Source: Paraburkholderia flava | GTDB taxonomy: Bacteria; Pseudomonadota; Gammaproteobacteria; Burkholderiales; Burkholderiaceae | Length of the DNA stretch: 64,000 nucleotides | Reading direction: 5' to 3' | NCBI RefSeq assembly: GCF_004359985.1 | Contig: NZ_SMRO01000001.1 | Coordinates: forward strand, 2,419,698-2,483,697 | Shown: positions 18,861 through 28,761 of the stretch, piece after piece | Layout of the letters: each line of letters opens with the position of its first letter | Numbering within the stretch: position 1 is the stretch's first letter | The notes under the pieces: generated by a model | Databases searched by the model: none | What the model was told of the DNA's origin: nothing | Seen by the model: the letters and a program-made list of their open reading frames with translations, nothing else | Made by a program: the position numbers and the translations under genes

Positions 18861-18912
18861 CCGTGCGCGGGTTCCGCAGGCCTGAGGTCTGCGGCATGCA
18901 AGGATGGGGTCA

Positions 18913-19392
18913 ATGAAATTCATCAAACGCCCGAACGATTTTCTGTTTCAGATGCTGGTCGTCATCGCGTCGCTGAGTCTGGCCGCGTTGTGCCTGATCG
19001 TGATTTACGGCGTCGTGATGCGCTACGTATTCAACGACGCGCCCGATTTCGTCGAGCCGATCGCATTGTTGCTGGTGATCGCGATCGCGATGTTCGGCGC
19101 TGCGCTGAAGGTGCGCGAGGGCGGTCACATCGGGCTCGATTCGCTCGTCAAGAAACTGCCGCCGAAGGGACAGGTGCTCGCGGAAGGGTTCCAGCACCTC
19201 TGCCTGATCACGCTCGCGGTGGCGATTTTCTTCGGCTGTCTGGAGATGGCGGAAACCACGATCGACGACCGCATTCCGATTCTCGGTTTGCCCGAAGCAT
19301 TGCGTTACCTGATTCCGATCATCGCGAGTGTCTGCATGGCGATGTTCTCGCTCGAGCATCTGCTGTCGCTCTTCGTCAAGCATCAAAAATAG
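18913..19392 (+). CDS. dctQ: TRAP transporter small membrane subunit
   Basis: 159 residues, four membrane helices. The ATG at 18913 has AGGA at good distance; an in-frame ATG nine bases earlier is too close to it. Family marker: YGVVMRYVFNDAPDFVEPIALLLVI, with the Arg-Tyr-x-Phe segment typical of DctQ. Forms the inner-membrane complex with DctM. Stop is 5 bp before dctM. Confidence 0.88.
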   Translation: MKFIKRPNDFLFQMLVVIASLSLAALCLIVIYGVVMRYVFNDAPDFVEPIALLLVIAIAMFGAALKVREGGHIGLDSLVKKLPPKGQVLAEGFQHLCLITLAVAIFFGCLEMAETTIDDRIPILGLPEALRYLIPIIASVCMAMFSLEHLLSLFVKHQK

Positions 19393-19399
19393 AAAGAAC

Positions 19400-20752
19400 A
19401 TGGAACTTGCCATTCTCGCCCTCAGTTTTCTTGTCTTCCTCGTTCTTGGGGTTCCGGTTTCGTTCGCGTTGGGGCTGTCGTGCGTATTGACCTATCTGTA
19501 TGAAGGTCTGCCGGCCGCGACCGCGATGCAGTCGATGATTTCCGGCATGAACGCATTCTCGTTCCTTGCCGTGCCGTTCTTCATCTTCTCCGGCGAGCTG
19601 ATGCTGCACGGCGGGATCGCGGACCGCATCCTGCGGTTTGCGCAGGCCGCGGTCGGTCATTTCCGCGGTGGTCTCGGGATGGCCAACGTGGTTGCGTGCA
19701 CGTTGTTCGGCGGCGTGTCGGGTTCGCCTTCGGCCGATACGTCGGCGATGGGCGGTGTCGTGATTCCGCTGATGAAGCGCGAAGGCTACAGCGCGGCGTA
19801 CGCGGTGAACGTGACGACGCACTCGTCGCTCGCCGGCGCGCTGATGCCGACGTCGACCAACATGATCATCTACGCGTTCGCTGCGCAGGGTATCGCAGGC
19901 ACGCTGCACGGCCAGCAGATGAGCGGTGTGTCGATCGGCGATCTGCTGTTCTCCGGCCTGCTGCCGGTGATGTGGGTGATGGGCTTCGTGCTGCTCGCCG
20001 CGTACTGGCAGGCGGTGCGTTACGGCTATCCGCGCCGTCCCGACGGTTCGACCGAACTACAGCGCTTTCCGGGCTGGCTGGCGGTGGGGCGCACGTTCCT
20101 CGGCGCGGTGCCGGGGCTGACCGTGATCGCGATCATCCTGGTGTGCGTCGCGAAGGGGATTGCGACCGCCACCGAGGCCGCGGCGATCGCCGTCGGGTAT
20201 TCGCTGATCCTGACCACCTTCGTGTACCGCACGATGACCCGGGAGAAGCTGTTCCTCGCGCTGTCGAAGGCCGCGAAAACCACCGGTGTCGTGCTGCTGC
20301 TGATCGGCGTGTCGAACATGCTGCGTTTCCAGATGGCCTATCTGGAGATCCCCGGCGCGATCGAGAAGATGCTCGACGGCGCGACCTCGATGCCGTGGCT
20401 GATGCTGCTGTACATCAACGTCATTCAGGTGTTCCTCGGCACGTTCGTCGACATGGCCGCGCACATCCTGATCACGACGCCGCTGTTCCTGCCGATGGCG
20501 ATGCATGCCGGCGTGGGTCCGGTGCAGTTCGGCATCATGATCCTGCTCAACTGCGCGCTGGGACTCGTGCATCCGCCGATCGGCTCGGTGCAGTTCATCG
20601 GCTGCGCGATCGGCAATGTATCGATCGGCGAGACGACGAAAGTGGCCTGGCCGTACTACCTCGCCATTTTCAGCGCGATCAACATCGTGACCTACGTGCC
20701 GATGTTCTCGACGTGGTTGCCGAGCATCATCAACGGACACCCGGTGTTTTGA
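19400..20752 (+). CDS. dctM: TRAP transporter large membrane subunit
   Basis: 450 residues with 12-13 predicted helices, DctM/ion-transporter fold. Markers are FFIFSGELMLHGGIADRIL, the VSGSPSADTSAMGGVVIP segment of the transport site, and the C-terminal LLNCALGLVHPPIGSVQF. Uses a sodium gradient to move the DctP-bound sugar acid into the cell. Tight spacing to dctQ. Confidence 0.9.
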   Translation: MELAILALSFLVFLVLGVPVSFALGLSCVLTYLYEGLPAATAMQSMISGMNAFSFLAVPFFIFSGELMLHGGIADRILRFAQAAVGHFRGGLGMANVVACTLFGGVSGSPSADTSAMGGVVIPLMKREGYSAAYAVNVTTHSSLAGALMPTSTNMIIYAFAAQGIAGTLHGQQMSGVSIGDLLFSGLLPVMWVMGFVLLAAYWQAVRYGYPRRPDGSTELQRFPGWLAVGRTFLGAVPGLTVIAIILVCVAKGIATATEAAAIAVGYSLILTTFVYRTMTREKLFLALSKAAKTTGVVLLLIGVSNMLRFQMAYLEIPGAIEKMLDGATSMPWLMLLYINVIQVFLGTFVDMAAHILITTPLFLPMAMHAGVGPVQFGIMILLNCALGLVHPPIGSVQFIGCAIGNVSIGETTKVAWPYYLAIFSAINIVTYVPMFSTWLPSIINGHPVF

Positions 20753-20885
20753 CGACGGGGTTGCAGTAGCTGGCAGCAGGAATTACAGGAGTTGCAGTAA
20801 TGGCGGCGCAGTACGCGCCGCGCTTGGATGTCGCGAGGTGGATGTCGTAGGACGAGAATATTTTTCTAAAATAGGAGTACTACAG

Positions 20886-22091
20886 ATGAAGAAGGTCATA
20901 GCAACCTCCGCGCTTGGGTTGGTCGCCCTTGGCGCACATGCGCAGAGCAGCGTGACGCTCTACGGGATCGTCGATACGGGCATCGGCTACCAGAGCAGCC
21001 AGACGTCGACGCTCGGAGCGACGTCCGGCGGCCACTCGTCGGTGAAGATGATCAACGGCGTCTGGGCCGGCAGCCGGTTCGGTTTGAAGGGCGGCGAGGA
21101 TCTGGGCGGCGGTACGAAGGCGATCTTCCAGTTGGAAGAAGGCTTCAACAGCGCGACCGGCGCACAGTCGACCACCGGCCTGATGTTCAATCGTCAGGCT
21201 TATGTCGGCGTGACGAACCCGACGTACGGTTCGTTCACCGCAGGCCGCCAGTACACGTCGTACTACTCGCTGCTGTCGCCGTATAGCCCGACCACGTGGC
21301 TGACCGGCTACTACGGCGCGCATCCGGGCGATATCGATTCTCTCGATACGCTGTACCGCGCGAACAACTCGCTGGTCTATACGTCGCCGAGCATGCACGG
21401 TCTGACGGTCAGCGGTTCGTATTCCCTGGGCGGTGTCGCGGGGCGGACGAACGCGGGCTCGACGTGGAGCGCAGCTGTGCAGTACCTGAACGGTCCGCTC
21501 GGGATCGCGGCAGGCTTCCAGCGCATCAACAACTCGACGCTCGGCGGCGGCGCGTGGGGTGCGGATTCGACCGCATCGAACGCGGGCGGCGAACCGGCTG
21601 TGTCGGGCATCAACAACGGCTACCAGACGGCGCAGGCGCAACAGCGCTTCGCAGTGACGGGCGGCTACGCGTTCAATTCGCAGTGGGACGTGTCGTTCTC
21701 GTACTCGAACGTGCAGTACATTCCGGGCACGGGTTCGAAGTTCCACGACACGGCGATCTTCAACACCGCCGGCGCAGTGCTGCACTTCAAGCCGGTCACG
21801 GTGCTGGATCTGGCGGCGGGCTACAGCTACACGCGCGCGACGGAATCGAACGGCATCAGCAGCTCGGCCCGTTATCAGCAGTTCAACCTGTCGCAGTACT
21901 ACAGCCTGTCGAAGCGGACGGGTCTGTACGCGCTCGAAGCGTATCAACGCGCAAGTGGCCAGACGCTCGGCACGAACGGCGCAGGCAACATCATCAATGC
22001 GACGGCCGACATCGGCGACGGCATGAACGGCACGCCGGCAACGTCGCGCAGCCAGTTCGCGGCGGGCGTGGGCATCATCCACCGCTTCTAG
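20886..22091 (+). CDS. Outer-membrane general porin
   Basis: 401 residues. ATG at 20886 preceded by TAGGAG. Signal peptide MKKVIATSALGLVALGAHAQ, then the burkholderial porin start SSVTLYGIVDTGIGY, the NRQAYVGV and GSFTAGRQY barrel strands, and the C-terminal FAAGVGIIHRF ending in Phe for BAM assembly. Trimeric 16-strand channel, probably letting uronates or aldarates cross the outer membrane since it follows the TRAP operon by 133 bp. A fragment of a close paralogue lies near 26.1 kb. Confidence 0.92.
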   Translation: MKKVIATSALGLVALGAHAQSSVTLYGIVDTGIGYQSSQTSTLGATSGGHSSVKMINGVWAGSRFGLKGGEDLGGGTKAIFQLEEGFNSATGAQSTTGLMFNRQAYVGVTNPTYGSFTAGRQYTSYYSLLSPYSPTTWLTGYYGAHPGDIDSLDTLYRANNSLVYTSPSMHGLTVSGSYSLGGVAGRTNAGSTWSAAVQYLNGPLGIAAGFQRINNSTLGGGAWGADSTASNAGGEPAVSGINNGYQTAQAQQRFAVTGGYAFNSQWDVSFSYSNVQYIPGTGSKFHDTAIFNTAGAVLHFKPVTVLDLAAGYSYTRATESNGISSSARYQQFNLSQYYSLSKRTGLYALEAYQRASGQTLGTNGAGNIINATADIGDGMNGTPATSRSQFAAGVGIIHRF

Positions 22092-22177
22092 TCGTGTAGT
22101 GGCGTGGCGGCGTCGGTTTGCGGCGCTGCTGCGTCATTGCTTTGATGTTGTTCTCGCGCACGCGAGGGGTATGAAGG

Positions 22178-22208
22178 AACGGCCGGCATTTATGCCGGCC
22201 GTTTTTTA
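22178..22208 (+). terminator. rho-independent terminator after porin gene
   Basis: AACGGCCGGCAT / ATGCCGGCCGTT is a 12-bp stem with a 2-base loop followed by TTTTTT, 86 bp after the porin stop. Confidence 0.85.
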
Positions 22209-22278
22209 TTGGCGGACGCGATCGCTCGTCAGGACAGGTTTGTTCGGCTGGCCGCGCGGCTGCCGTTGTGCGAACGCT

Positions 22279-23673
22279 TCAGCTCGCACACGTCGTAACC
22301 GGCGATCGGGATTTTTCATGGCTCAGCCATATCGTCACGAGACTCAGCAACGTCATCACGAAGGCGAGGATCACGGCGACATGCAGTCCGTCGATGAGAT
22401 CGTGAGACTCAGGTTGGATAAGCGAACCAAACACGCCTACGCCCAGGACGCCGCCGATCTGCCGCGCCGTATTCAGCACGCCCGACGCGATGCCGATGGA
22501 CGACGGTTCGACGTGCGCCAGCACGGCGGTGTTGATCGACGGGACCGCGAGCGCGACGCCCGTGCCGACCGCGAGTAACGGCAACGCCACCGCGAGTGGG
22601 CTGCTGTTCGCGTGGATGAACACCAGCGAGAAATAGCCGAGCGCCGCGAGTACCTGACCGAAGACCATTGGCAACCGATGACCAAAACGGGCGGTGAGCC
22701 GGCCCGACACAATATTCGCGACGGTCACGACGGCGGTCATCGGCAGGAACGCGATGCCGGTTTCGAGCGGTGTGTCGTGACGCACGCTCTGGAAGAACAG
22801 GCTCATCGCGAACATCAAGCCGTAGTAGCCGAAATTCAGGGAAAGGCCGGTTATCGAGCTGACGTTCAGTGTCGCGTTACGGAACAGTGTGAGTGGCAAC
22901 AGCGGTTGGGTATGTCGGGCCTCGACTGCGATAAATAACGTGCCCGCTGCCACTGTGACGGCGAGGCATGTGATCACCGTCATGCTCGTCCATCCGGCTT
23001 TGCCGCTTTCGATGACCGCATACGCCAGCGCGGCCAACGTGAGGACAGCGAGCGTCTGCCCGGCCAGATCGATCCGGCGTGTCGCGTGACGAACAGTGTC
23101 CGGTGCATGCCTGATTGTTAGCCAGATTCCGGCGACGCCGATCGGCACGTTGATCAGGAAAATCGACGGCCAGCCGAAACGATCAACCAGCACGCCGCCG
23201 ACCAGCGGCCCCGCACCGAGCGCAAGCGCCGCGGTGCCGGCCCAGATGCTGACGGCTTTCGCCCGCGCACTCGAGTCCGGGAATGCTGCGCCGAGCAGTG
23301 CCAGCGACGACGGCACGCACAGTGCTGCGCCCATGCCCTGCAACACGCGTGACGCGATGAGTATTCCCGCGCCGTCCGAGAGACCGCAGCCGATCGACGC
23401 ACACGTGAACACGACGAAGCCGCCGACGAACACACGCCGGGCACCGAAACGGTCCGCGAGTGCGCCGGCGGTCAGCAGCAGGCAGGCGAACGCCAGCGTG
23501 TACGCGTTGACGACCCACTCGAGCGCCGTTGCATCGATTGCAAGGCTGTCGCGTATGCGCGCGAGCGCGACGTTCACGACGGTCACGTCGAGACAGATGA
23601 TGACGAAGCCGAGGCTCGTCGCAAGCAGGGCGAGGCGCGATGACCGGCCTGGCGAAGTGAGAGTTTTGCGCAT
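22279..23673 (-). CDS. MFS drug:H+ antiporter (DHA2-type)
   Basis: 464 residues, about 14 membrane segments. The start at 23673 (MRKTLTSPGRSSRLALLATSLGF) is preferred over an in-frame ATG at 23787 that lies close to the divergent LysR gene. Motif D1 (IICLDVTVVNVALARI), motif A (GALADRFGARRVF) and motif C (LGAGPLVGGVLVDRFGW) define the EmrB/QacA-like DHA2 family. Inner-membrane efflux pump; no partner membrane-fusion gene is nearby. Divergent from a LysR regulator that likely controls it. Confidence 0.88.
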   Translation of the reverse strand: MRKTLTSPGRSSRLALLATSLGFVIICLDVTVVNVALARIRDSLAIDATALEWVVNAYTLAFACLLLTAGALADRFGARRVFVGGFVVFTCASIGCGLSDGAGILIASRVLQGMGAALCVPSSLALLGAAFPDSSARAKAVSIWAGTAALALGAGPLVGGVLVDRFGWPSIFLINVPIGVAGIWLTIRHAPDTVRHATRRIDLAGQTLAVLTLAALAYAVIESGKAGWTSMTVITCLAVTVAAGTLFIAVEARHTQPLLPLTLFRNATLNVSSITGLSLNFGYYGLMFAMSLFFQSVRHDTPLETGIAFLPMTAVVTVANIVSGRLTARFGHRLPMVFGQVLAALGYFSLVFIHANSSPLAVALPLLAVGTGVALAVPSINTAVLAHVEPSSIGIASGVLNTARQIGGVLGVGVFGSLIQPESHDLIDGLHVAVILAFVMTLLSLVTIWLSHEKSRSPVTTCAS

Positions 23674-23816
23674 GATGTCCGTGCGTTGATTGGCGCGACT
23701 CGGGCCCGATTCGGGTCCGACTGGCCGTTGAGCCGTCGCATGCAGCGAACTGTATTCCCGAAGCAGCGCTTGATAAACGCACGGCAAATTGCAACAGAAT
23801 CCAATATTATTGAGGA

Positions 23817-24743
23817 ATGGACCTTCTCAAATCGATGACCGTGTTTGTGCGTGTGGTCGAAACCGGTAGCCTGACGGCGGCAGCTGTGGCGTGCGATCTG
23901 TCGCCGACGATGGTCGGCAATCACCTGCAGGCGCTGGAAACGCGGCTCGGGACGCGGCTCATTCATCGCACGACGCGCAAGCAGCAAGTGAGCGCATTCG
24001 GTCAGACGTACTACGAACGGTGCATCGAGATTCTCGGGTTGATCGACGATTCCGAACGGCTCGCGCTCGATCATCTCGCAACGCCGCGCGGACGACTGCG
24101 CGTGACCGCGCCTGTCGTGTTCAGCAACGAATGCCTGATTCCAGCGATCGCCGATTACTACGTGCGTTATCCAGAAGTGAAACTCGACATTGTCGCGACC
24201 GACACGCTGTCGGATCTGATCGACGATGGTTTCGAGGCAGCGATCCGGATCGGCACGCTGGGCAATCCGGATCTGGTCGCGCGGCCGCTCACGCCGTATC
24301 GGCTTGTGCTGTGCGCGTCGCGTGCGTATCTGAAAGCGTACGGCACACCGTCCACCCCTCAGACACTGCTGACGCATCAGTGCCTGACTTACGCGTATCC
24401 GCCGCGCTCCGAATGGCACGCGGCTCAGCCCGAGTGGGTTCTGCATGGTCCGGACGGACCGGTGAGCGTACCCGTCGATGGCCGGCTGAAAATCGACAAC
24501 GCCGAAGCGCTACGGCGCGCAGTATTGCGCGGCCTCGGCATCGCGATGCTGCCTGCCATCCTGGTGAGCGACGACCTGAGGGCGAAGCGGTTGATCGAAG
24601 TGCTGCCGGACTACACTGCGCCCGAGCGGCAACTGAATCTGCTCTATCTGCGCGAGCGACAGACAGCGCCGAAACTGCGTAGCTTCATCGATTTCGTCGT
24701 GGAACGCTTCGGCGCGGAAGTGCCGGCGGATCAGGGTGATTGA
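23817..24743 (+). CDS. LysR-family regulator
   Basis: 308 residues. N-terminal winged helix (TGSLTAAAVACDLSPTMVGNHLQALETRLG), then a type 2 periplasmic-binding fold with the family segment GRLRVTAPVVFSNECLIPAIADYY. Transcribed away from the DHA2 pump with 143 bp between; it most likely controls that pump. GAGGA abuts the ATG, an unusually tight ribosome site. No ligand can be assigned. Confidence 0.88.
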   Translation: MDLLKSMTVFVRVVETGSLTAAAVACDLSPTMVGNHLQALETRLGTRLIHRTTRKQQVSAFGQTYYERCIEILGLIDDSERLALDHLATPRGRLRVTAPVVFSNECLIPAIADYYVRYPEVKLDIVATDTLSDLIDDGFEAAIRIGTLGNPDLVARPLTPYRLVLCASRAYLKAYGTPSTPQTLLTHQCLTYAYPPRSEWHAAQPEWVLHGPDGPVSVPVDGRLKIDNAEALRRAVLRGLGIAMLPAILVSDDLRAKRLIEVLPDYTAPERQLNLLYLRERQTAPKLRSFIDFVVERFGAEVPADQGD

Positions 24744-24813
24744 ATGGAAACCGACCACGGACCTCAGCATCTTCCTGAAGCAGCCGTTCGCGCGCTCACG
24801 ACGGCAAGTATTC

Positions 24814-25188
24814 TCAAGACCTGGGCCGAGAAAACACATTGACGAGATTGCCATCAGGATCGCGCAGCAGGAGAGAGCGATTGCCCCACGGCATCACCGT
24901 CGCCGGCATCACGATAGTCGTCCCGAACGCATTCATCCGCTCGAACACCGCGTCGACGTCGTCCACTTCGAACTCCAGAATCGCCGATTGATTGGCAGCG
25001 GCACTGGCAGCGCCGACATTAAAAAGCGCGATCAGACGCTCGGATGAAATCGCCAGCGTCGCGCCTTCGAATCGCACTTCGGCAAATCCATCGGCCGGAC
25101 GCACCGCGTCGATACCGGAAAGCCTTTGATAAAACCCGACCAGCCGATCGACATCCCCAGTCACCACACGAACCGATGCAAACTTCAT
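24814..25188 (-). CDS. VOC-superfamily (glyoxalase-fold) protein
   Basis: 124 residues, one vicinal-oxygen-chelate unit pair: MKFASVRVVTGDVDRLVGFYQRL at the start and ILEFEVDDVDAVFERM, then GNRSLLLRDPDGNLVNVFSRP at the end. The latter carries the typical RDPDGN metal/strand motif. AAGGAG precedes the ATG. Substrate unknown: glyoxalase, dioxygenase or antibiotic-binding roles all occur. It sits 33 bp downstream of a WYL regulator gene and is probably its target. Confidence 0.83.
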   Translation of the reverse strand: MKFASVRVVTGDVDRLVGFYQRLSGIDAVRPADGFAEVRFEGATLAISSERLIALFNVGAASAAANQSAILEFEVDDVDAVFERMNAFGTTIVMPATVMPWGNRSLLLRDPDGNLVNVFSRPRS

Positions 25189-25221
25189 TTTGAGCTCCTT
25201 GCCAGAAAAAGGAAGCTCAGT

Positions 25222-25944
25222 CTAACGATGCGTACTGTCAGATTCTGGCAGTATGGTGCGACTGGCGATCTGATTGAGCTTGCGCCACTCGCGCAGCAGT
25301 GTCGAACGCCTTTTGGGGTAGCGCTCTTCCCGTTGCTCGACCTTCACGATCCGGTCCGAACGGAAATTCCGGAAATCGCCCCGAAGCTCACACCAGCACA
25401 TCAGGACCCGCGCCTGGTCGAAATACACCAGCGCAAACGGCCAGACGACGCGCTGCGATTGAATGCCGCTCGCGTCCACGTAGGTGATGTCGAGCTTATG
25501 TTCTTCGCGGACTGCGGCGCGCAGAAGATCCGGTGAGACTTTGTGGGCCAGTCGTTTTAACGGCGCGCCGGCCAGCAGCGAAGACTCGTCCAGTTCGCGA
25601 CGCAGTTCAGTGGGCAGTACGGCGGCGATCTTCGCAAGCGTACTCAACGCGGCGGACGAGAGCGTGCTGCCGCCGCGATCGGCTACCCAACGCATGCCAA
25701 GCACCAGCGCATCGAGTTCTTCCGAGCGAAACATCATCGGCGGCAGCATGAAACCCGGTTTCATCACATAGCCGACGCCCGGTTCTCCCTCGATCATTGC
25801 GCCTTGCGCCTGCAAGCTGGCGATGTCCCGGTATAGCGTGCGAATACTCACGCCGAGTTCTTCGGACAGAGCCTGGCCGCTCACGGGGCGTCGATGGCGA
25901 TGCAACACTTGCAGCAGATGAAGGAGACGCTCGGAACGGGACAT
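25222..25944 (-). CDS. YafY-type HTH/WYL-domain regulator
   Basis: 240 residues. N-terminal HTH_11 domain (RLLHLLQVLHRHRRPVSGQALSEELGVSIRTLYRDIASLQAQG) and a C-terminal WYL domain with the IQSQRVVWPFALVYFDQARVLMCWCELRGDFRNFRSDRI block, where the WYL ligand loop and conserved arginines lie. Binds DNA and an unknown ligand, often nucleic acid or a nucleotide. First gene of a two-gene unit with the VOC protein. Confidence 0.87.
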   Translation of the reverse strand: MSRSERLLHLLQVLHRHRRPVSGQALSEELGVSIRTLYRDIASLQAQGAMIEGEPGVGYVMKPGFMLPPMMFRSEELDALVLGMRWVADRGGSTLSSAALSTLAKIAAVLPTELRRELDESSLLAGAPLKRLAHKVSPDLLRAAVREEHKLDITYVDASGIQSQRVVWPFALVYFDQARVLMCWCELRGDFRNFRSDRIVKVEQREERYPKRRSTLLREWRKLNQIASRTILPESDSTHR

Positions 25945-26094
25945 AGGTGAACCCTGACATCGACATTGAAGTCAATCGACGACGCTATCGGTAACGTCGA
26001 GTTGAGCGCGATGGATCGCGTGGAGACAGACATTGCATTGTTGATGATTTGGCTGCCTCTGTCGAACGTCTGGGTCCGGCTGAATCCGGAATTC

Positions 26095-26233
26095 GCAGTT
26101 CAACCTGTCGCAGTACGACAGTCTGTCGAAGCGGACGGACCTGTATGCGCTCGAAGCGTATCAGCGCAAGCGGCCAGACGCCCGGCACGAACGGTGCGGG
26201 CTACATCATCAACGCGACGGCCGACATCGGCGA
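26095..26233 (+). pseudogene. porin gene fragment (C-terminal part)
   Basis: About 139 bp closely match the 3' part of the intact porin gene (21.88-22.02 kb). The translated pieces read QFNLSQYDSLSKRTDLYALEAYQ and, in another frame, TNGAGYIINATADIGD. A 2-base deletion after CAGCGC breaks the frame, and there is no start, barrel N-terminus or terminal Phe. Similarity stops abruptly on both sides. It is a decayed duplicate or recombination scar. The DNA from 25945 to 26641 holds no intact gene otherwise; a hairpin near 26461-26496 (CGCGCTG / CAGCGCG) is the only other structure. Confidence 0.8.
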
Positions 26234-26641
26234 TGACCATCGACGCTGCTGCGTCAACTTCCTTTACGTTATCTCCGCGTAAGCGGACGCATGCCGGACC
26301 GGTCTGCCTCCACGCCGACCGGTTTTCAAAGTCTATCGTTGTGCTTCCGCGTGATGCATCACCCCCGCATCCTCGCTTTGTCGCTTCCTGGTTTGACGGT
26401 CCTTATCCGTGCATCCCAATATTCGGGTCGGTCGGGGTATACATGGACTAGAAGGTGTAACCGCGCTGCACTAACATTTTTGTGCTGCACAGCGCGTATC
26501 GAGCGCTTTCAGTCCGGGGTTGTACATCTCCATGCCCGAGTTCCGCGCTACCCAGTGCGCTACCGGTGCCGTCCAGTATCCGCATGCGATCAGGTCAACG
26601 TCGGCCACATCGACCCACGAAGAAAAGAACTGGAGGAAGAG

Positions 26642-27751
26642 ATGGCACAGAAACCTGATGACGACCAGGAACACAGTACTAACGGCTTCAACGCGATGCG
26701 TCGGGGGCTGATGCAGGGCACGGGATTAGGCGCGGCGCTTTCGCTGCTGGGGATGGCAGGCGGTGCGGGCGGGCTGATCGGCACCGCGCAGGCAGCGGAG
26801 GCGGCGTTCCCCCCGCACAAGAAGTGGAAGATCGTGTTCGTCAATCACGTCACCACCAACCCATTCTTCGTGCCCACGCAATACGGCATTCAGGATGCCT
26901 GCTCGTTGCTCGGCATGGACTATCAATGGACCGGCTCGGCGACTTCCGACGCGGGCGAAATGGTCCGCGCCGTGAACTCCGCGATCGCTGCGAAGGCCGA
27001 CGCCATCGCGGTGCCGATCGTCGATCCGACTGCCTTCGACAAGCCGATCCAGGCTGCGCTCGACGCGGGCATTCCGGTGTTCTCCTATAACGCCGACGCG
27101 CCGCGCGGCAAGAAGAATCCGCGCCTCGCCTATATCGGCCAGGACCTGTATCTCTCCGGCTATCAGATGGGCGAGCGCATCGTGAGCCTCATCGACAGCG
27201 GCATGGTCGCGCTTTTCATTGCGACGCCGGGACAGCTCAACATCCAGCCGCGGCTGGACGGTGCGAGCGACGCGATCAAGAAGTCCGGCAAGAAGATCGA
27301 CATCCAGACTGTGGCCACCGGCGCGACGGTTAACGAGGAGCTTTCGAAAATCAAGTCGTTCTATCTGGGCCATCAGGGTCTGAAGGGCATGTTCGCCGTC
27401 GATGCGGGCAGCACGCAGGGTGTCGCGCAACTGATGAAGGAATCGAACCTTCCCGCGAAAGGCATACATGGTGGCGGCTTCGACCTCCTGCCGACCACGA
27501 TCCAGCTGATCCACGAAGGCTTCCTCGACTTCACCATCGATCAGCAGCCGTATGTGCAAGGTTTCTATACGGCGATGGAGGCGTTCGTGTTCCTGTCCTC
27601 GGGCGGACTGGTCGGGCCGGCCGACATCAACACCGGCCTGAAATTCGTCACAAAAGATACCGTCGAGCCTTACCTCAATACTTCGACGCGCTATGAAGGC
27701 AAGACGACCAAGCCGCAAATCGTTCCGATGAGCGGCGCAATCAAGTCGTGA
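26642..27751 (+). CDS. Sugar ABC transporter, substrate-binding protein
   Basis: 369 residues; GGAGGAAGAG precedes the ATG. A long N-region with twin arginines (NAMRRGLMQGTGLGAAL) and signal end at TAQAAEA suggests Tat or Sec export. The mature part is a type 1 periplasmic-binding fold: KIVFVNHVTTNPFFVPTQYG, KADAIAVPIVDPTAFDKPI, GIPVFSYNADAPRGKKN and the C-terminal IDQQPYVQGFYTAMEAFVF, as in ribose/fructose-type binding proteins (FrcB-like). Overlaps the permease gene by 4 bp. Confidence 0.88.
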   Translation: MAQKPDDDQEHSTNGFNAMRRGLMQGTGLGAALSLLGMAGGAGGLIGTAQAAEAAFPPHKKWKIVFVNHVTTNPFFVPTQYGIQDACSLLGMDYQWTGSATSDAGEMVRAVNSAIAAKADAIAVPIVDPTAFDKPIQAALDAGIPVFSYNADAPRGKKNPRLAYIGQDLYLSGYQMGERIVSLIDSGMVALFIATPGQLNIQPRLDGASDAIKKSGKKIDIQTVATGATVNEELSKIKSFYLGHQGLKGMFAVDAGSTQGVAQLMKESNLPAKGIHGGGFDLLPTTIQLIHEGFLDFTIDQQPYVQGFYTAMEAFVFLSSGGLVGPADINTGLKFVTKDTVEPYLNTSTRYEGKTTKPQIVPMSGAIKS

Positions 27752-28761
27752 CGAACACCGTGAACGAAACCAGCAAGACCGAAGCCGCCCGCGCGCCCGC
27801 GCGCGCGGGGGTTTCATTTGCGTCACACTGGGCGCCCGAGCTTCGTATCCTGCTCGTCGCCGTGCTGCTGGCCGCCTACTTCGAATTCGCGAACAACGAT
27901 TTCCTGCTCACCGACGCGAGCCTCGTCAACCTTTCGCAGTTCATCGCGCCGGTGGCGATCATCGCGTTCGGCGAAATCATGTTGATGATCGGTGGCGACA
28001 TTGATCTATCGGCGGGCATGGTGTTCGCATTCGCGCCATTCATGATGGTGTTTGCAAACGATGCGGGCGCGCCCATGTGGCTTGCGCTGATCGCAGGGCT
28101 CGTGGCCGCGGCGATTGTCGGCTTCGTGAACGGCGCCGTGACGGTGTGGCTGCGGCTACCTTCGTTCGTCACCACGCTCGGCACGCTCTTTCTCATCAAC
28201 GGTATTACGCTCACCCTCTCGCGCGGTACGCCCGCGTCGACGCCGGGATCGTCTACGTTCTCGGGGTTCATGGGTGCATGGGGCTACAGCGAGATCATCT
28301 GGACCGTGGCGATCGCCTTCGCGATGCACGTGCTTTTGCGGCATACCCGCTGGGGCCTGCATACGCAGGCCGCGGGCGCGAATCCACTCGGCGCGGGCGA
28401 GGCCGGCATTCACGTGAACCGGCTGCGCCTCGGCAACTTTGTCATCGCCGCGGTGCTCGCGGGCTTCACCGGCATCCTCGAAGCCTTTCGCATTACCTCG
28501 ATCGACCCGCAGGCGGGCGGCAATCAGATCATGTTTCTTGCCGTGGCCGCCGCCGTGATCGGCGGCACACCGCTCACGGGCGGCTCGGGCACGATCGTCG
28601 GCGGTCTCATCGGCGCGGCGGTGCTCGGTATTCTCAACGACGGCTTCACGCTCATCGGCATCAACGCGTTCACGTTCAACATTATTCTCGGCACCGCGAT
28701 ACTGGCGGCGATGATCTTCAATATCCACGTCGGGCGCATTCGCCGCAAGGCAGGGCGGTAA
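27748..28761 (+). CDS. Sugar ABC transporter, permease
   Basis: 337 residues, RbsC/FrcC family with 8-10 helices. GTG start within the binding-protein stop (GTGA). Markers are MLMIGGDIDLSAGMVFAF, PSFVTTLGTLFLINGITLTLSRG and AVAAAVIGGTPLTGGSGTIVGG, the last being the EAA-like loop touching the ATPase. The stop overlaps the ATPase start (TAATG). Confidence 0.9.
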   Translation: MTNTVNETSKTEAARAPARAGVSFASHWAPELRILLVAVLLAAYFEFANNDFLLTDASLVNLSQFIAPVAIIAFGEIMLMIGGDIDLSAGMVFAFAPFMMVFANDAGAPMWLALIAGLVAAAIVGFVNGAVTVWLRLPSFVTTLGTLFLINGITLTLSRGTPASTPGSSTFSGFMGAWGYSEIIWTVAIAFAMHVLLRHTRWGLHTQAAGANPLGAGEAGIHVNRLRLGNFVIAAVLAGFTGILEAFRITSIDPQAGGNQIMFLAVAAAVIGGTPLTGGSGTIVGGLIGAAVLGILNDGFTLIGINAFTFNIILGTAILAAMIFNIHVGRIRRKAGR

